A stretch of DNA of 64,000 bases from DASXKD01 sp963762735 (GTDB lineage: Bacteria > Actinomycetota > Actinomycetes > Streptosporangiales > Streptosporangiaceae): contig CAVXMG010000051.1 of the NCBI GenBank assembly GCA_963762735.1, positions 25,605-89,604 of the forward strand, read 5' to 3'. The notes under the pieces are model-generated. The model worked only from the letters and a program-made list of their open reading frames with translations, was not told the origin of the DNA and ran no database searches. This document shows, piece after piece, positions 20,852 through 29,220 of the stretch; within the stretch, counting starts at the first letter, position 1; each line of letters starts with the position of its first letter. Made by a program: the position numbers and the translations under genes.

Positions 20852-21428
20852 CTATGGCCCGCCGGTCGCCTGGTTCGTCGGGCTCGGCTGCGCGGCGGGG
20901 CGACCGCTCGCACACCACCAGGGCCGTCGTCCCGATGGCCTCCTGGCTGAGCGGCCCACGCTGCTGGTGATGGGAGCTTGCGAGGTGCTCGGCGATGGGC
21001 TCGGGGCGGGGTCGGCGACGGAGTCGGGGACGGCGTCGGCGTCGGCGACGGGCTCGCTGAGCGGTGACGGCGACGGCGACGGGCTGCTGACGGCGGGCTG
21101 CGGCAGCCGAATGCAGGGCGACGGCGACGGGAGTGGCCTGCCATGCGCCGCGGTCGCAGCCGGGCTTGGGCGTCCCCGAGCGGCCCAGGGACGGCGAACG
21201 CGAGTTCTTCAGCGTGGTGCCGCCGCCGTACGGTGTTGCCGTTGGCCCGCCGGTCTGGCTGGAGTTGCACCGTTGGTCCGCTGGCGTTGTCCAGGCCGAG
21301 GAACGAGCCCCTCGGATCTGCCCCAGGGCGAAGACTCCCGCCACGACAAGAACCACGGCCCCCGCCACCGCGAGAGCAGGGCGGAGCCAGGCCATACGGG
21401 CCGTGCGAGCTGCGAGGGCCGACCTCAT
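20852..21428 (-). CDS. Putative membrane-anchored protein with low-complexity tail, reading frame uncertain
   Basis: The third gene of the sigma operon. The N-terminus has one clear membrane anchor (ARMAWLRPALAVAGAVVLVV, then AGVFALGQ), and TLKNSRSPSLGRSGTPKPGC suggests an extracytoplasmic domain. After about residue 108 the starting frame becomes Arg-rich and would run antisense into rsmE. One alternative frame reads a Ser/Pro/Asp-rich tail ending at 20852, and the third reads a Pro/Ser/Thr linker (SPSPTPTPSPTPSP). I chose the frame with the stop before rsmE, implying a one-base shift around 21060-21090. No family is recognised. It is probably an extracytoplasmic accessory of the upstream sigma factor; confidence in the C-terminal part is low. 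Confidence 0.5.
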
Positions 21429-21437
21429 GCGGCGCGC

Positions 21438-21818
21438 CTAGGCCCTGGAGGCCCACGCCGTGATCCCGCCGAGGACGGGCCGCAGCGACCTGCGCCGCCT
21501 GCCGTGCTCTTCGGTGTCCGGGGTGGCGCAGGCCAGGAGCGGCGCGAGCGGGCCCGCGGCGGAGTCCGTCCCGGCAGAGCCGGACTTGCCGGACTTGCCT
21601 GACTTGATTGTGCTGAAGAAGGCCTCATATCGGACGACGACGAGCCAGCCGAGCGCCATGAACCCACTGCGCAGCAGCCACCACTGCCGTCTGAGCCACG
21701 GCTCGTCGAGCCGTGCGCGGATCTTCGTCAAGCCGTCGCCGACAGGCTCAAGCTGATCCGTTGTCGTGTGCAACACGCGGCTGAGGATTGCCTCGTAGTC
21801 GCGTTCCTGTGCCGTCAT
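21438..21818 (-). CDS. Sigma factor operon partner, single-pass membrane protein
   Basis: A 126-residue protein of the type found beside SigE-family sigma factors in actinomycetes. The N-terminal cytoplasmic segment contains the recurring DQLEPVGDGLTKIRARLDEP motif, followed by one likely membrane helix (SGFMALGWLVVV) and a short polar tail. Such proteins are presumed anti-sigma or sensor partners, but no zinc anti-sigma motif is visible. It lies 40 bases downstream of the sigma gene and 9 bases before the next gene, consistent with one operon. Confidence 0.7.
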   Translation of the reverse strand: MTAQERDYEAILSRVLHTTTDQLEPVGDGLTKIRARLDEPWLRRQWWLLRSGFMALGWLVVVRYEAFFSTIKSGKSGKSGSAGTDSAAGPLAPLLACATPDTEEHGRRRRSLRPVLGGITAWASRA

Positions 21819-21858
21819 GCCCCTCGCTCCAGGCCACTTACGGCCCCCCTGAGCCTTC

Positions 21859-22473
21859 TCACGTCTCCATCTCCAGCACCACCCGCAGTGCCGCTACGCC
21901 CCGGGCGGTGTGGCTTTTGACCGCGCCCCGGCTGATCCCCATGGAGGCGGCGATCTGCGCCTCCGAGAGATCGGCGTAGTACTTCAGCACCAGCGCCTCC
22001 CGCTGCCGTGGCGGCAGCGTGCGCAGTGCGGCGATCACCGCCGACCGCTCAAGCAGGGAAATCGCGCCCTGCTCGGCGCTGGGCATATCCGGCGCCGGCT
22101 TCGGGGCGTTCTTGTCCACCACCACCCGGTGCCGCAGCACCGACCGGGACCGGTTCACCACCGACTGGCGCAGGTAAGACAGCGCCTTCTCGGTGTCCCG
22201 GAGCCGGCGCCATGCGGTATGCATGGCGATGAACGAGTCCTGCACTACTTCCTCCGCGGTCGCCACATCACGTACCAGCAGGACCGCCAGGCGGACCAGC
22301 GATCGGTAGTGCGTCGTGTAGATCGCGGTGACTGCCCTGGCGGCATCCCATTCTGCGGGGACCGACTCCAGCGAGGCGTCTGCCAGCAGGGTGTCGGTTG
22401 TCACGGTTATGGGACGCGCTGGTGCCGCGTCCGGTTCACCTGTGGTCATGCTGGAATTGCGAGAAGATTCCAC
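21859..22473 (-). CDS. SigE-family (ECF-type) RNA polymerase sigma factor
   Basis: An alternative sigma factor with region 2 (LVRLAVLLVRDVATAEEVVQ, then DSFIAMHTAWRRL) and region 4 (LRTLPPRQREALVLKYYADL, then SEAQIAASMGISRGAVKSHT), but no regions 1.2 or 3. The N-terminus before residue 45 is unlike region 2 and probably disordered. The start could be this GTG or the ATG at 22449; neither has a strong Shine-Dalgarno sequence. It heads an operon with two membrane-associated partners, so extracytoplasmic signalling is likely. The stimulus is unknown. Confidence 0.88.
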   Translation of the reverse strand: MESSRNSSMTTGEPDAAPARPITVTTDTLLADASLESVPAEWDAARAVTAIYTTHYRSLVRLAVLLVRDVATAEEVVQDSFIAMHTAWRRLRDTEKALSYLRQSVVNRSRSVLRHRVVVDKNAPKPAPDMPSAEQGAISLLERSAVIAALRTLPPRQREALVLKYYADLSEAQIAASMGISRGAVKSHTARGVAALRVVLEMET

Positions 22474-22725
22474 GGCCGCAGCCTGACCTCAACGATTCCG
22501 ACCCCCAACGACGGACCCTGCTTGCGGCGCGCGGCCATGGCCCCGTCCAGACGTCGCCGCCACGAGTACACAGGCGAAACACCCACAGGCCAGGGCATGT
22601 ATATCGGAGGCGTGCGCCACAAACTTCGCAACGTGTCAACGATATAGGCCGGGAGCCGGCCATGGGGGTCATATGTAGAGAGTCGATAGGGGGCCCAGGA
22701 GTAGCCTGCGCGCTAGGATCTGCAG

Positions 22726-23070
22726 GTGGCCGACTGCCTCTTCTGCAAGATCGTGACGGGTGACATCCCGGCCGAACTAGTGGCCGAAAGCGGGCGAACA
22801 ATCGCGTTCCGTGACATCAACCCGCAGGCTCCCACGCACGTCCTGGTCATCCCCAAGGACCACCACCCCGACCTGGCCGCCCTGGCCGCCGCGGACGGCA
22901 GCCTGCTGGCCGAGGTGGCGGCGCAGGCGCACCAGGTGGCAGCGGCCGAGGGGATCGCCGCCGACGGGTACCGCGTCGTCTTCAACACCGGGCCGAGGGC
23001 TGGGCAAACGGTGTTCCACGTGCACGCCCATGTGCTGGGCGGCAGGGACATGACCTGGCCACCGGGCTGA
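22726..23070 (+). CDS. HIT family nucleotide-binding hydrolase
   Basis: A histidine-triad protein of 114 residues; relatives hydrolyse nucleoside phosphoramidates or dinucleotides. It begins CLFCKIVTGDIPAELV and carries the triad in VFHVHAHVLGGRDM (H-x-H-x-H, the middle histidine being the nucleophile). A TAGGAT element lies six bases before the GTG, so the mRNA may be leaderless. Its place just before phoH is conserved in actinomycetes. Confidence 0.94.
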   Translation: MADCLFCKIVTGDIPAELVAESGRTIAFRDINPQAPTHVLVIPKDHHPDLAALAAADGSLLAEVAAQAHQVAAAEGIAADGYRVVFNTGPRAGQTVFHVHAHVLGGRDMTWPPG

Positions 23071-23153
23071 CACCCCGCGGATCGCCTGCTGCGCCGGATA
23101 GCATGGGTTCAGCGATGCGCGGGCGGGGGCCCGCGCCAGGTGGAGACAAGGAA

Positions 23154-24281
23154 TTGACGGACACTTCCCGCGAGTCACGGCGGCGCGCCCCCCAGGGCGG
23201 GACCCCGGCCGACGAGCCGGCCGCTGGCAGTACCCAGGTCAAGGTCGTGATTCCCGACGACCACTCGATGGTCAGCCTGCTAGGTTCCGGCGACGAACTG
23301 CTCCACGTGATAGAGCGTTCCTTCCGCGCCGATATTCACGTCCGGGGAAACGAGATCACTATTACCGGGACGGCGGCTGAGACGGCTCTTGTCGCGGAGT
23401 TGTTCGAGGAAATGACCGCGCTTGTCGGCGGCGGGGCGGAACTGACGCCGGCTGTTGTGGAGCGCATCATTCCCATGCTGCGGCGTAAGTCGGGAGTACG
23501 CCCGGCCGAGGTGCTGTCCCTGGACATCCTGTCCTCCCGCGGGCGGACGATCCGGCCCAAAACGCTCAACCAGAAGCGCTACGTGGACGCGATCGACGAG
23601 CACACGATCGTGTTCTGCATCGGCCCGGCCGGAACAGGGAAGACCTACCTGGCCATGGCCAAGGCGGTCAAGGCACTGCAGGCCAAGGAGGTCAACAGGA
23701 TCATCCTGACCCGGCCCGCGGTGGAGGCCGGTGAGCGCCTGGGCTTCCTGCCCGGCACGCTCTACGAGAAGATCGACCCGTACCTGCGCCCGTTGTACGA
23801 CGCGTTGCACGACATGCTGGACCCCGAATCCATTCCGCGGCTCATGGCGGCGGGCACGATCGAGGTCGCGCCGCTGGCCTACATGCGCGGGCGCACGCTG
23901 AACGACTCGTTCATCATCCTGGACGAGGCGCAGAACACCTCGGCCGAGCAGATGAAGATGTTCCTCACCCGGCTCGGCTTCGGTTCCCGGATGGTGGTCA
24001 CGGGCGACATCACCCAGGTGGACCTGCCCGCCGGGCAGGCCAGCGGGCTGCGGCTGGTGCAGGAGATCCTCGAAGGCGTCGAAGACATCCAGTTCACCCG
24101 GCTGACCAGCCATGACGTGGTCCGGCACCGGCTGGTCGGGGACATCGTGAACGCCTACGAGGCCTACGAGGCACGGACCGGCATGGACGGCCCGGTGCGG
24201 GACGGCAGCCTGCGGGGCCGGGCAGCCGAGCGCGGCGACGGCCGGGCAGGCTCGCGGGGACCCCGCAAGCGGGCCCAGTGA
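23154..24281 (+). CDS. phoH: PhoH-like ATPase
   Basis: PhoH-family P-loop ATPase, linked to RNA metabolism and found upstream of ybeY. The N-terminal segment (MVSLLGSGDELLHVIERSF) is typical. The ATPase has GPAGTGKTYLAMAKAV (Walker A), SFIILDEAQNTSAEQMKMFL (Walker B) and RMVVTGDITQVDLP. I prefer the TTG start giving LTDTSRES, because GGAGACAAGGA sits correctly before it. An ATG at 23103 would add 17 residues. The tail after MDGPVRDG is basic and low-complexity. phoH-ybeY-corC-era is a conserved block. Confidence 0.92.
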   Translation: MTDTSRESRRRAPQGGTPADEPAAGSTQVKVVIPDDHSMVSLLGSGDELLHVIERSFRADIHVRGNEITITGTAAETALVAELFEEMTALVGGGAELTPAVVERIIPMLRRKSGVRPAEVLSLDILSSRGRTIRPKTLNQKRYVDAIDEHTIVFCIGPAGTGKTYLAMAKAVKALQAKEVNRIILTRPAVEAGERLGFLPGTLYEKIDPYLRPLYDALHDMLDPESIPRLMAAGTIEVAPLAYMRGRTLNDSFIILDEAQNTSAEQMKMFLTRLGFGSRMVVTGDITQVDLPAGQASGLRLVQEILEGVEDIQFTRLTSHDVVRHRLVGDIVNAYEAYEARTGMDGPVRDGSLRGRAAERGDGRAGSRGPRKRAQ

Positions 24282-24294
24282 CCGGACCGGGCGC

Positions 24295-24835
24295 ATGAGC
24301 ATCGAGATACGCAACGAGTCCGGGGTCAGCGTGGACGAGCCTGGCCTGGCGGCGCTGGCCAGGCACGTGCTCGACGAGATGCGGATCCACCCGCTGGCGG
24401 AACTGTCGGTATTGCTGGTGGATAGTCCCACCATCGCCGATCTGCACCAGCGCTGGATGGGCGAGGAAGGCCCCACGGACGTACTCGCCTTTCCCATGGA
24501 CGAACTGCGCCCGCCGCCCCCGGGCAGCGACCGCACGGACCGCGCCGGGTCCACCGGCGACTCCGGGCCGGACACCGTGCTCGGCGATGTGGTCCTGTGC
24601 CCGGAGGTGGCCACCGAGCAGGCCCGCGAGGCGCAGCGCCCGGTCACCGACGAAATGGAGATGCTGTGTACCCACGGCATCCTCCACCTGCTCGGGTTTC
24701 GACCATGCCGAGCCCAGGGAACATGCCACCATGTTCGGGCTGCAGGACCAGTTGCTCGACTCCTGGCGCGCCGAGCGCGCCCCGGCGGGGGGCGCGGTGG
24801 AGCGGGACGGGGAGACGGGTGGGGAATCCGGATGA
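24295..24835 (+). pseudogene. ybeY: Endoribonuclease YbeY, with a one-base frameshift in the metal-binding motif
   Basis: YbeY is a zinc endoribonuclease required for 16S rRNA maturation and 70S quality control. The start MSIEIRNESGVSVDE and the block GPTDVLAFPMDEL are standard, with an Asp/Gly-rich insert before TVLGDVVLCPEVA. The zinc motif H-x3-H-x-x-G-F-D-H is read as HGILHLLGF in the first frame and DHAEPREHATMFGLQDQL in the next. One extra T in GGGTTTCGAC (about 24702) accounts for it. An inactivating shift exactly in the active site of a conserved gene with intact surroundings points to a sequencing error. Corrected, the protein would be about 180 residues and stop eight bases before corC. 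Confidence 0.88.
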
Positions 24836-24842
24836 TGCTGCG

Positions 24843-26150
24843 ATGGCGTGGCTACTTGCCGGCGCGGTAGCGCTCGCGGTGGCGGCCGGGCTGTGCGCTA
24901 GCGCCGAAATCGCCCTGTTCCGCATGGTCAGGGCGGGCGGGCGAGAGCGCGTCAAGAACGGCTCGAACGGCTACTCGTCTTCGGTGCAGGCGATCCTGGC
25001 GGAGCCGCGGCGGTACCTGGGCGTGCTCCTGGCGATCCGGATGGGCGCAGAGACCGCCGCCGTGGTGCTCGCGACCGCGGCACTGGTGAAGCTGCTCGGC
25101 ACCGGCTGGCACACGTTTCTCATCGCCCTGGCGGGCATGGCCGCGCTGCTGTACGTCGTGGCCGGGATCTGGCCGGTCGCCCTGGGCCGCCACTACGACC
25201 GGCAACTGGCCGGGGCCGCAGCGGGGGTGCTCGTCCCCACGGTCCGGGCCCTCGGGCCGCTGCCGCGCCTGCTGCTCGCGGCGGGCAACGTGCTGACCCC
25301 GGGACGGGGCGCCAGGGAAGGGCCCGCCGAGTCGGAGGAGGATCTGCGCGGGCTGGTGGACCTGCTCGGGGAGCACCAGGTCATCGAGCCGGGCGAGCGC
25401 GCGATGATCCATTCGGTGTTCGAGTTCGGCGACACGATCGTCCGTGAGGTCATGGTGCCGCGGACCGACATCGTCTTCGCCGAGCGGGACAAGAACGTGC
25501 GGCAGGTGCTGTCGCTGGCGCTGCGCAGCGGCTTTTCCCGGATACCGGTGGTGGGCGAGAACAAGGACGACGTCATCGGCATCGCCTACCTCAAGGACCT
25601 GGTGGCCCGCAGCCGTGAGCACCCCGAGGCGGAGACGGTCGAAAAGGTCGAATCGGTCATGCGCCCCGCCACGTTCGTGCCGGAAAGCAAGCCGGTTTCC
25701 GTGCTGCTGCAGGAGATGCAGGCGCGGCAGATCCACCTGGCCATCGTGATCGACGAGTACGGCGGCACCGCCGGGCTGGTCACCATCGAGGACATCCTGG
25801 AGGAGATCGTTGGCGAGATCACCGACGAGTACGACCAGGAACGGCCGCTCGTGGAATGGCTCGGCCCGGGGCGGGCCCGGGTCACCGCCCGGCTGCCCGT
25901 GACCGACCTGGAGGAACTGTTCGGCGTCAGCATCGAGGCCGAAGACGTGGAAACCGTCGGCGGCCTGCTCGCGCACGCGCTCGGCCGGGTGCCGATCGCC
26001 GGGTCCACGGCGGCCATCGCGGGCCTCACGCTGACCGCGGAGAGCCTGGCCGGGCGGCGCAACCGGATCGGCACGGTGACCGTTGAGGGCCCGGCACGGT
26101 CCCGTGCAGCCGCGCGGCCGCGCCCGGATGACGGCAACGGCGCCGTCTGA
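24843..26150 (+). CDS. CNNM / CorC-HlyC family membrane protein with CBS domains
   Basis: A hemolysin C/CorC-like protein, in this family usually tied to magnesium or cobalt efflux or homeostasis. It has an N-terminal CNNM membrane domain with helices near MAWLLAGAVALAVAAGLCAS, FLIALAGMAALLYVVAGIW and later, then the DLRGLVDLLGEHQVIEPGER linker and two CBS domains (VMVPRTDIVFAERDKNVRQV and VMRPATFVPESKPVSVLLQE). The C-terminal CorC_HlyC domain contains VTARLPVTDLEELFGV. It has 435 residues and starts just after ybeY. Transport activity is inferred from the family only. Confidence 0.9.
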   Translation: MAWLLAGAVALAVAAGLCASAEIALFRMVRAGGRERVKNGSNGYSSSVQAILAEPRRYLGVLLAIRMGAETAAVVLATAALVKLLGTGWHTFLIALAGMAALLYVVAGIWPVALGRHYDRQLAGAAAGVLVPTVRALGPLPRLLLAAGNVLTPGRGAREGPAESEEDLRGLVDLLGEHQVIEPGERAMIHSVFEFGDTIVREVMVPRTDIVFAERDKNVRQVLSLALRSGFSRIPVVGENKDDVIGIAYLKDLVARSREHPEAETVEKVESVMRPATFVPESKPVSVLLQEMQARQIHLAIVIDEYGGTAGLVTIEDILEEIVGEITDEYDQERPLVEWLGPGRARVTARLPVTDLEELFGVSIEAEDVETVGGLLAHALGRVPIAGSTAAIAGLTLTAESLAGRRNRIGTVTVEGPARSRAAARPRPDDGNGAV

Positions 26151-26207
26151 CGTCGCCGTGACCGCGCGGACGGGCGGCAATTGACTACGGCGCCTAGACT
26201 CGGCGCC

Positions 26208-26546
26208 GTGGAGGGCCTTGATCAGGAAGACCAGAAGATCGTCACGCTGGCACGGTCGGCCCGCGCCAGGACCGGCGCGGCCGAGGGGGCGGCGGTGCGC
26301 GACGAGACCGGCCGCACCTACGTGGCCGCCACCGTGACACTGCCCTCGCTGCGGCTTTCCGCGCTGCGCCTGGCGGTGGCGATGGCGGTCTCCAGCGGCG
26401 CGACGGCCCTGGAAGCGGCGGCGCTGGTCAGCGAGGCCGACGCCGTCGACCCTGCGGACCTGGCGGCCGTGGCCGACCTGGCCCCGGGAGCGCCCGTCTA
26501 CCAGGCCGGCCCCGATGGGCGGCTGCGTGCGGCCGTTGAGCCCTAG
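26208..26546 (+). CDS. Cytidine deaminase-like protein lacking visible zinc ligands
   Basis: A 112-residue protein in the position between corC and era where actinomycetes carry a degenerate cytidine deaminase-like gene. VTLARSARARTGAAEGAAVR, GRTYVAATVTLPSLRLSALR and VSSGATALEAAALVSEA follow the deaminase fold. The HxE and PCxxC motifs of active enzymes are absent, so catalysis is unlikely. The GTG was chosen because TAGACT seven bases upstream would fit a leaderless promoter; a TTG at 26181 is the alternative. Confidence 0.75.
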   Translation: MEGLDQEDQKIVTLARSARARTGAAEGAAVRDETGRTYVAATVTLPSLRLSALRLAVAMAVSSGATALEAAALVSEADAVDPADLAAVADLAPGAPVYQAGPDGRLRAAVEP

Positions 26547-26566
26547 GACAGCAGCCGGGCCGCGGG

Positions 26567-26577
26567 TACGGGAGAAT
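26567..26577 (+). promoter_or_regulatory. TACGGGAGAAT element, probable -10 region of a leaderless era transcript
   Basis: TACGGGAGAAT ends six bases before the era GTG. The identical 11-mer with identical spacing precedes recO. GAGAAT resembles a -10 hexamer, and the short distance leaves no room for a Shine-Dalgarno sequence. Confidence 0.5.
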
Positions 26578-26583
26578 CTGCCC

Positions 26584-27510
26584 GTGGAAGCCGGCCAGCG
26601 CCCAGCGGAGGAACCGGAGTTCCGGTCCGGGTTCGCCTGCTTCGCGGGCAGGCCGAACGTGGGCAAGTCAACGCTGATGAACGCGCTCGTCGGTACCAAG
26701 ATCGCGATCACAAGCAGCCGCCCGCAGACCACCCGGCGGGCCATCAGGGGCATCGTGCACCGCAGCGACGCGCAACTGATCATCGTGGACACGCCCGGCC
26801 TGCACCGGCCGCGCACGCTGCTCGGGGAGCGCCTGGACAGCCTGGTGCGCGCCACGCTCACCGAGGTGGACGTGATCGGGTTCTGCGTGCCCGCGCCCGA
26901 CCGCATCGGCCCGGGGGACAAGTACCTGGCCGCCGAACTCGGCGCGGTCAAGGGCACGCCCGTGGTCGCCATCGTCACCAAGACGGACCTGGTCCGACCG
27001 GAGCAGGTCGCGGCGCAGCTCGCCGCGGTGGCGGACCTCGGTGACTGGGCCGACATCGTGCCGGTGTCCGCCGCCGCCGGCTTCCAGCTCGACGTCCTGA
27101 CGGACGTGCTGGTGGCGTACCTGCCGCCGGGACGGCCGCTGTACACCGACGGTGAGCTCACCGACGAGCCCGAGCAGGTGCTGGTCGCCGAGCTGATCCG
27201 CGAAGCCGCGCTGGAAGGCGTGCGGGACGAACTGCCGCACTCGATCGCGGTCGTGGTGGAGGAGATGGGGCCGCGGCCGGACCGGCCCGAGCTCACCGAC
27301 GTGCACGCGTTTATGTACGTGGAGCGGCCCAGCCAGAAATCCATCGTCATCGGGGCCAAGGGAGACCGGCTGAAGGAGGTCGGCACCAGGGCCCGGCAGC
27401 AGATCGAGGCGCTGCTCGGCACCAAGGTGTACCTGGACCTGCGGGTCAAGGTGGCCAAGGACTGGCAGCGCGACCCGAAACAGCTCCGCAGGCTGGGCTT
27501 CTACGACTGA
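26584..27510 (+). CDS. era: GTPase Era
   Basis: Era binds 16S rRNA during 30S assembly. G motifs are GRPNVGKST (G1), the SSRPQTTR switch (G2), IVDTPGLHRPR (G3) and VTKTDLV (G4). The C-terminal KH domain contains SIVIGAKGDRLKEVGTRARQ. The 308-residue length is standard. The GTG start agrees with the N-terminus expected from relatives. It ends convergently with the GNAT gene, overlapping by 10 bases. Confidence 0.95.
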   Translation: MEAGQRPAEEPEFRSGFACFAGRPNVGKSTLMNALVGTKIAITSSRPQTTRRAIRGIVHRSDAQLIIVDTPGLHRPRTLLGERLDSLVRATLTEVDVIGFCVPAPDRIGPGDKYLAAELGAVKGTPVVAIVTKTDLVRPEQVAAQLAAVADLGDWADIVPVSAAAGFQLDVLTDVLVAYLPPGRPLYTDGELTDEPEQVLVAELIREAALEGVRDELPHSIAVVVEEMGPRPDRPELTDVHAFMYVERPSQKSIVIGAKGDRLKEVGTRARQQIEALLGTKVYLDLRVKVAKDWQRDPKQLRRLGFYD

Positions 27511-28529
27511 GTGCCGAGGTCAGCGGGCCGTGGGATGCGGGCAGTCTCCAGTTCCCAGGAAAGCTGCCGTTCGAGGACCGTGAAACCCAGCTCGGTATTG
27601 ATCGCGGTCATGTGCTCGTTGCCGTCGGCGGTGAGCGTCACGACCTGGGTGAGCTGCGGCTCGTGCGCGGCGAGCAACTCCAGCATGGCCACCTTGACCA
27701 GCAGCCCGAGCCGGTGCCCCCGGTGCGGCCCGGCCACCGCCGTCAGCGACTGGGAACCCCAGCCCGCGTCGAGCGGGTCGACCCCGAGCTGGGTTATCGC
27801 CACCAGCGCCCCGGTCCGCTGCGCCCGGGCGGCGAGGCTGTAGAACCGCCACCCCTGATCGGCCAGCCGCTGGTCTGCCGCCCGGACCCGGGCGACGTCC
27901 CAGCCCTGCGGCTCCTCCCCGGCGGCACGCGGCGCGTCGCCCTCGATCCCGAGCAGTTCGGCGACCTGCACGAGCCGGTGTTCCGCGGTCAGCCCCTCCC
28001 AGGACACCAGCGAATAGCCGGTGGCCGCGGCTGCTGCCGTTTCCCGCAGGGCGGCCAGGTGACCCGGAGGGATGGAGCGGAGCCGGAGCACAGAGAAAGT
28101 CCCGGTGAGCCGATGGGCAGCGCCCAGGGAGCGGGCGAACGCCGCTCCCGCGGAGGCCTCTTCGGAGTGGCCGGTCAGCAGCGTACGGCCGGCATGGCGG
28201 GCGCGGCCCGCGGCATGGCTGAGCAGTGCCGTACCGAACCCGGCTCGGCGCCGCGGCGCCGCCACCACCAGGTTGAGATCGGCCAGGTGCCGATTCTCCC
28301 GCTCCGGCAGGCTGAGCAGGTACCAGCCACAGACTTCGCCGTCGTCGTCACGGGCCAGCCACGCCTCCGACGGGTCTTCAGTCCAGCCATAACGGAGCCA
28401 GGCCTGGAAGGCTCGCGGGGACATTGGCGGTCGGCGCATGCCATCCGCACGGGCCGCCGCCAGATGGATGTCGTGGCATGCCCGCACTGCCACGGTGTCG
28501 CTCGCGGGATCGAACCGTTCGGTCCGCAT
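27501..28529 (-). CDS. GNAT family N-acetyltransferase, tandem domains
   Basis: An acyltransferase of about 342 residues with two GNAT folds. In the first, DLNLVVAAPRRRAGFGTALL is the acetyl-CoA binding motif A; in the second, SLTAVAGPHRGHRLGLLVKV plays that role and ends NTELGFTVLERQLSWEL. Two-domain GNATs of this type in actinomycetes act on small molecules, but the substrate here is unknown. The start is uncertain: ATG at 28529 was chosen, while a GTG at 28565 would add 12 residues. It lies 83 bases after the response regulator and may be the last gene of the exporter/two-component operon. Confidence 0.85.
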   Translation of the reverse strand: MRTERFDPASDTVAVRACHDIHLAAARADGMRRPPMSPRAFQAWLRYGWTEDPSEAWLARDDDGEVCGWYLLSLPERENRHLADLNLVVAAPRRRAGFGTALLSHAAGRARHAGRTLLTGHSEEASAGAAFARSLGAAHRLTGTFSVLRLRSIPPGHLAALRETAAAAATGYSLVSWEGLTAEHRLVQVAELLGIEGDAPRAAGEEPQGWDVARVRAADQRLADQGWRFYSLAARAQRTGALVAITQLGVDPLDAGWGSQSLTAVAGPHRGHRLGLLVKVAMLELLAAHEPQLTQVVTLTADGNEHMTAINTELGFTVLERQLSWELETARIPRPADLGTQS

Positions 28530-28611
28530 GCTCCTACCCAAGCGCTGGTGCTGCCGGTCCGCCACCCTGTTTCACCACGGAAACCCGTACGCGGAGCAAG
28601 AGCTGCCCCTG

Positions 28612-29220
28612 TCAGAGCCAGCCCTTGCGTTCGGCGATCTGGACGGCTTCGGCCCGGTTGCGGGCGCCGAGTTTCTGGATCGCGGCGGACAGGTGGTTGC
28701 GGACCGTGCCGGAGGACAGGTGCAGCGAGGCCGCCAGGTCCGAGATGGCCGCGTGCCCGCGCGCGGCGGACAGCACCTCGGTCTCCCGCGCGGTGAGCGG
28801 GCTGGCGCCCTCGGCGAGCGCCGCCGCGGCCAGGGCTGGGTCGACGACCCGCTCGCCGGCCTGCACCCGCCGGATGGCGGTGGCAAGCTCGGCGGCTGGC
28901 GCGTCCTTGTGCAGGAAACCGCTCGCCCCGGCCGCCATCGCGGCGGCCAGGTAGCCGGGCCGGCCGAACGTCGTCACGATGACGATCTTCCCGCCGAACC
29001 CGTCCTTGGCCAGCCGCCTGGCCACCTCCAGCCCGTCGGGACCCGGCATCTCGATGTCGAGCACGGCCACGTCCGGCTGGTAGCGCTTGGCCATGGCGAG
29101 CGCCTCGTCGCCGCTGGCGGCTTGTGCCACGACTGTGATGTCGCCTTCCAGTTCGAGCAGGGCCACCAGGGCCTGCCGGACCATGGTCTGGTCCTCAGCG
29201 ATCATGATGCGCACGGTCAC
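28612..29220 (-). CDS. NarL/LuxR-family response regulator
   Basis: A DesR/LiaR-like two-component regulator of 202 residues. The receiver domain has IAEDQTMVR and the phosphoacceptor in VAVLDIEMPGPDGLEVARRL (Asp near residue 54), followed by GASGFLHKDAPAAELATAI. The C-terminal LuxR helix-turn-helix is SPLTARETEVLSAARGHAAI, then SSGTVRNHLSAAIQKLG. The GTG start overlaps the kinase stop (GTGA), so the pair is translationally coupled. The likely targets are the ABC genes upstream in the same operon. Confidence 0.93.
   Translation of the reverse strand: MTVRIMIAEDQTMVRQALVALLELEGDITVVAQAASGDEALAMAKRYQPDVAVLDIEMPGPDGLEVARRLAKDGFGGKIVIVTTFGRPGYLAAAMAAGASGFLHKDAPAAELATAIRRVQAGERVVDPALAAAALAEGASPLTARETEVLSAARGHAAISDLAASLHLSSGTVRNHLSAAIQKLGARNRAEAVQIAERKGWL

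Noticed and set aside
24852..27458. An 868-codon minus-strand open frame across corC, the CDA-like gene and era
   Set aside because: It covers three genes with convincing family motifs on the plus strand; its own translation has no recognisable domain.
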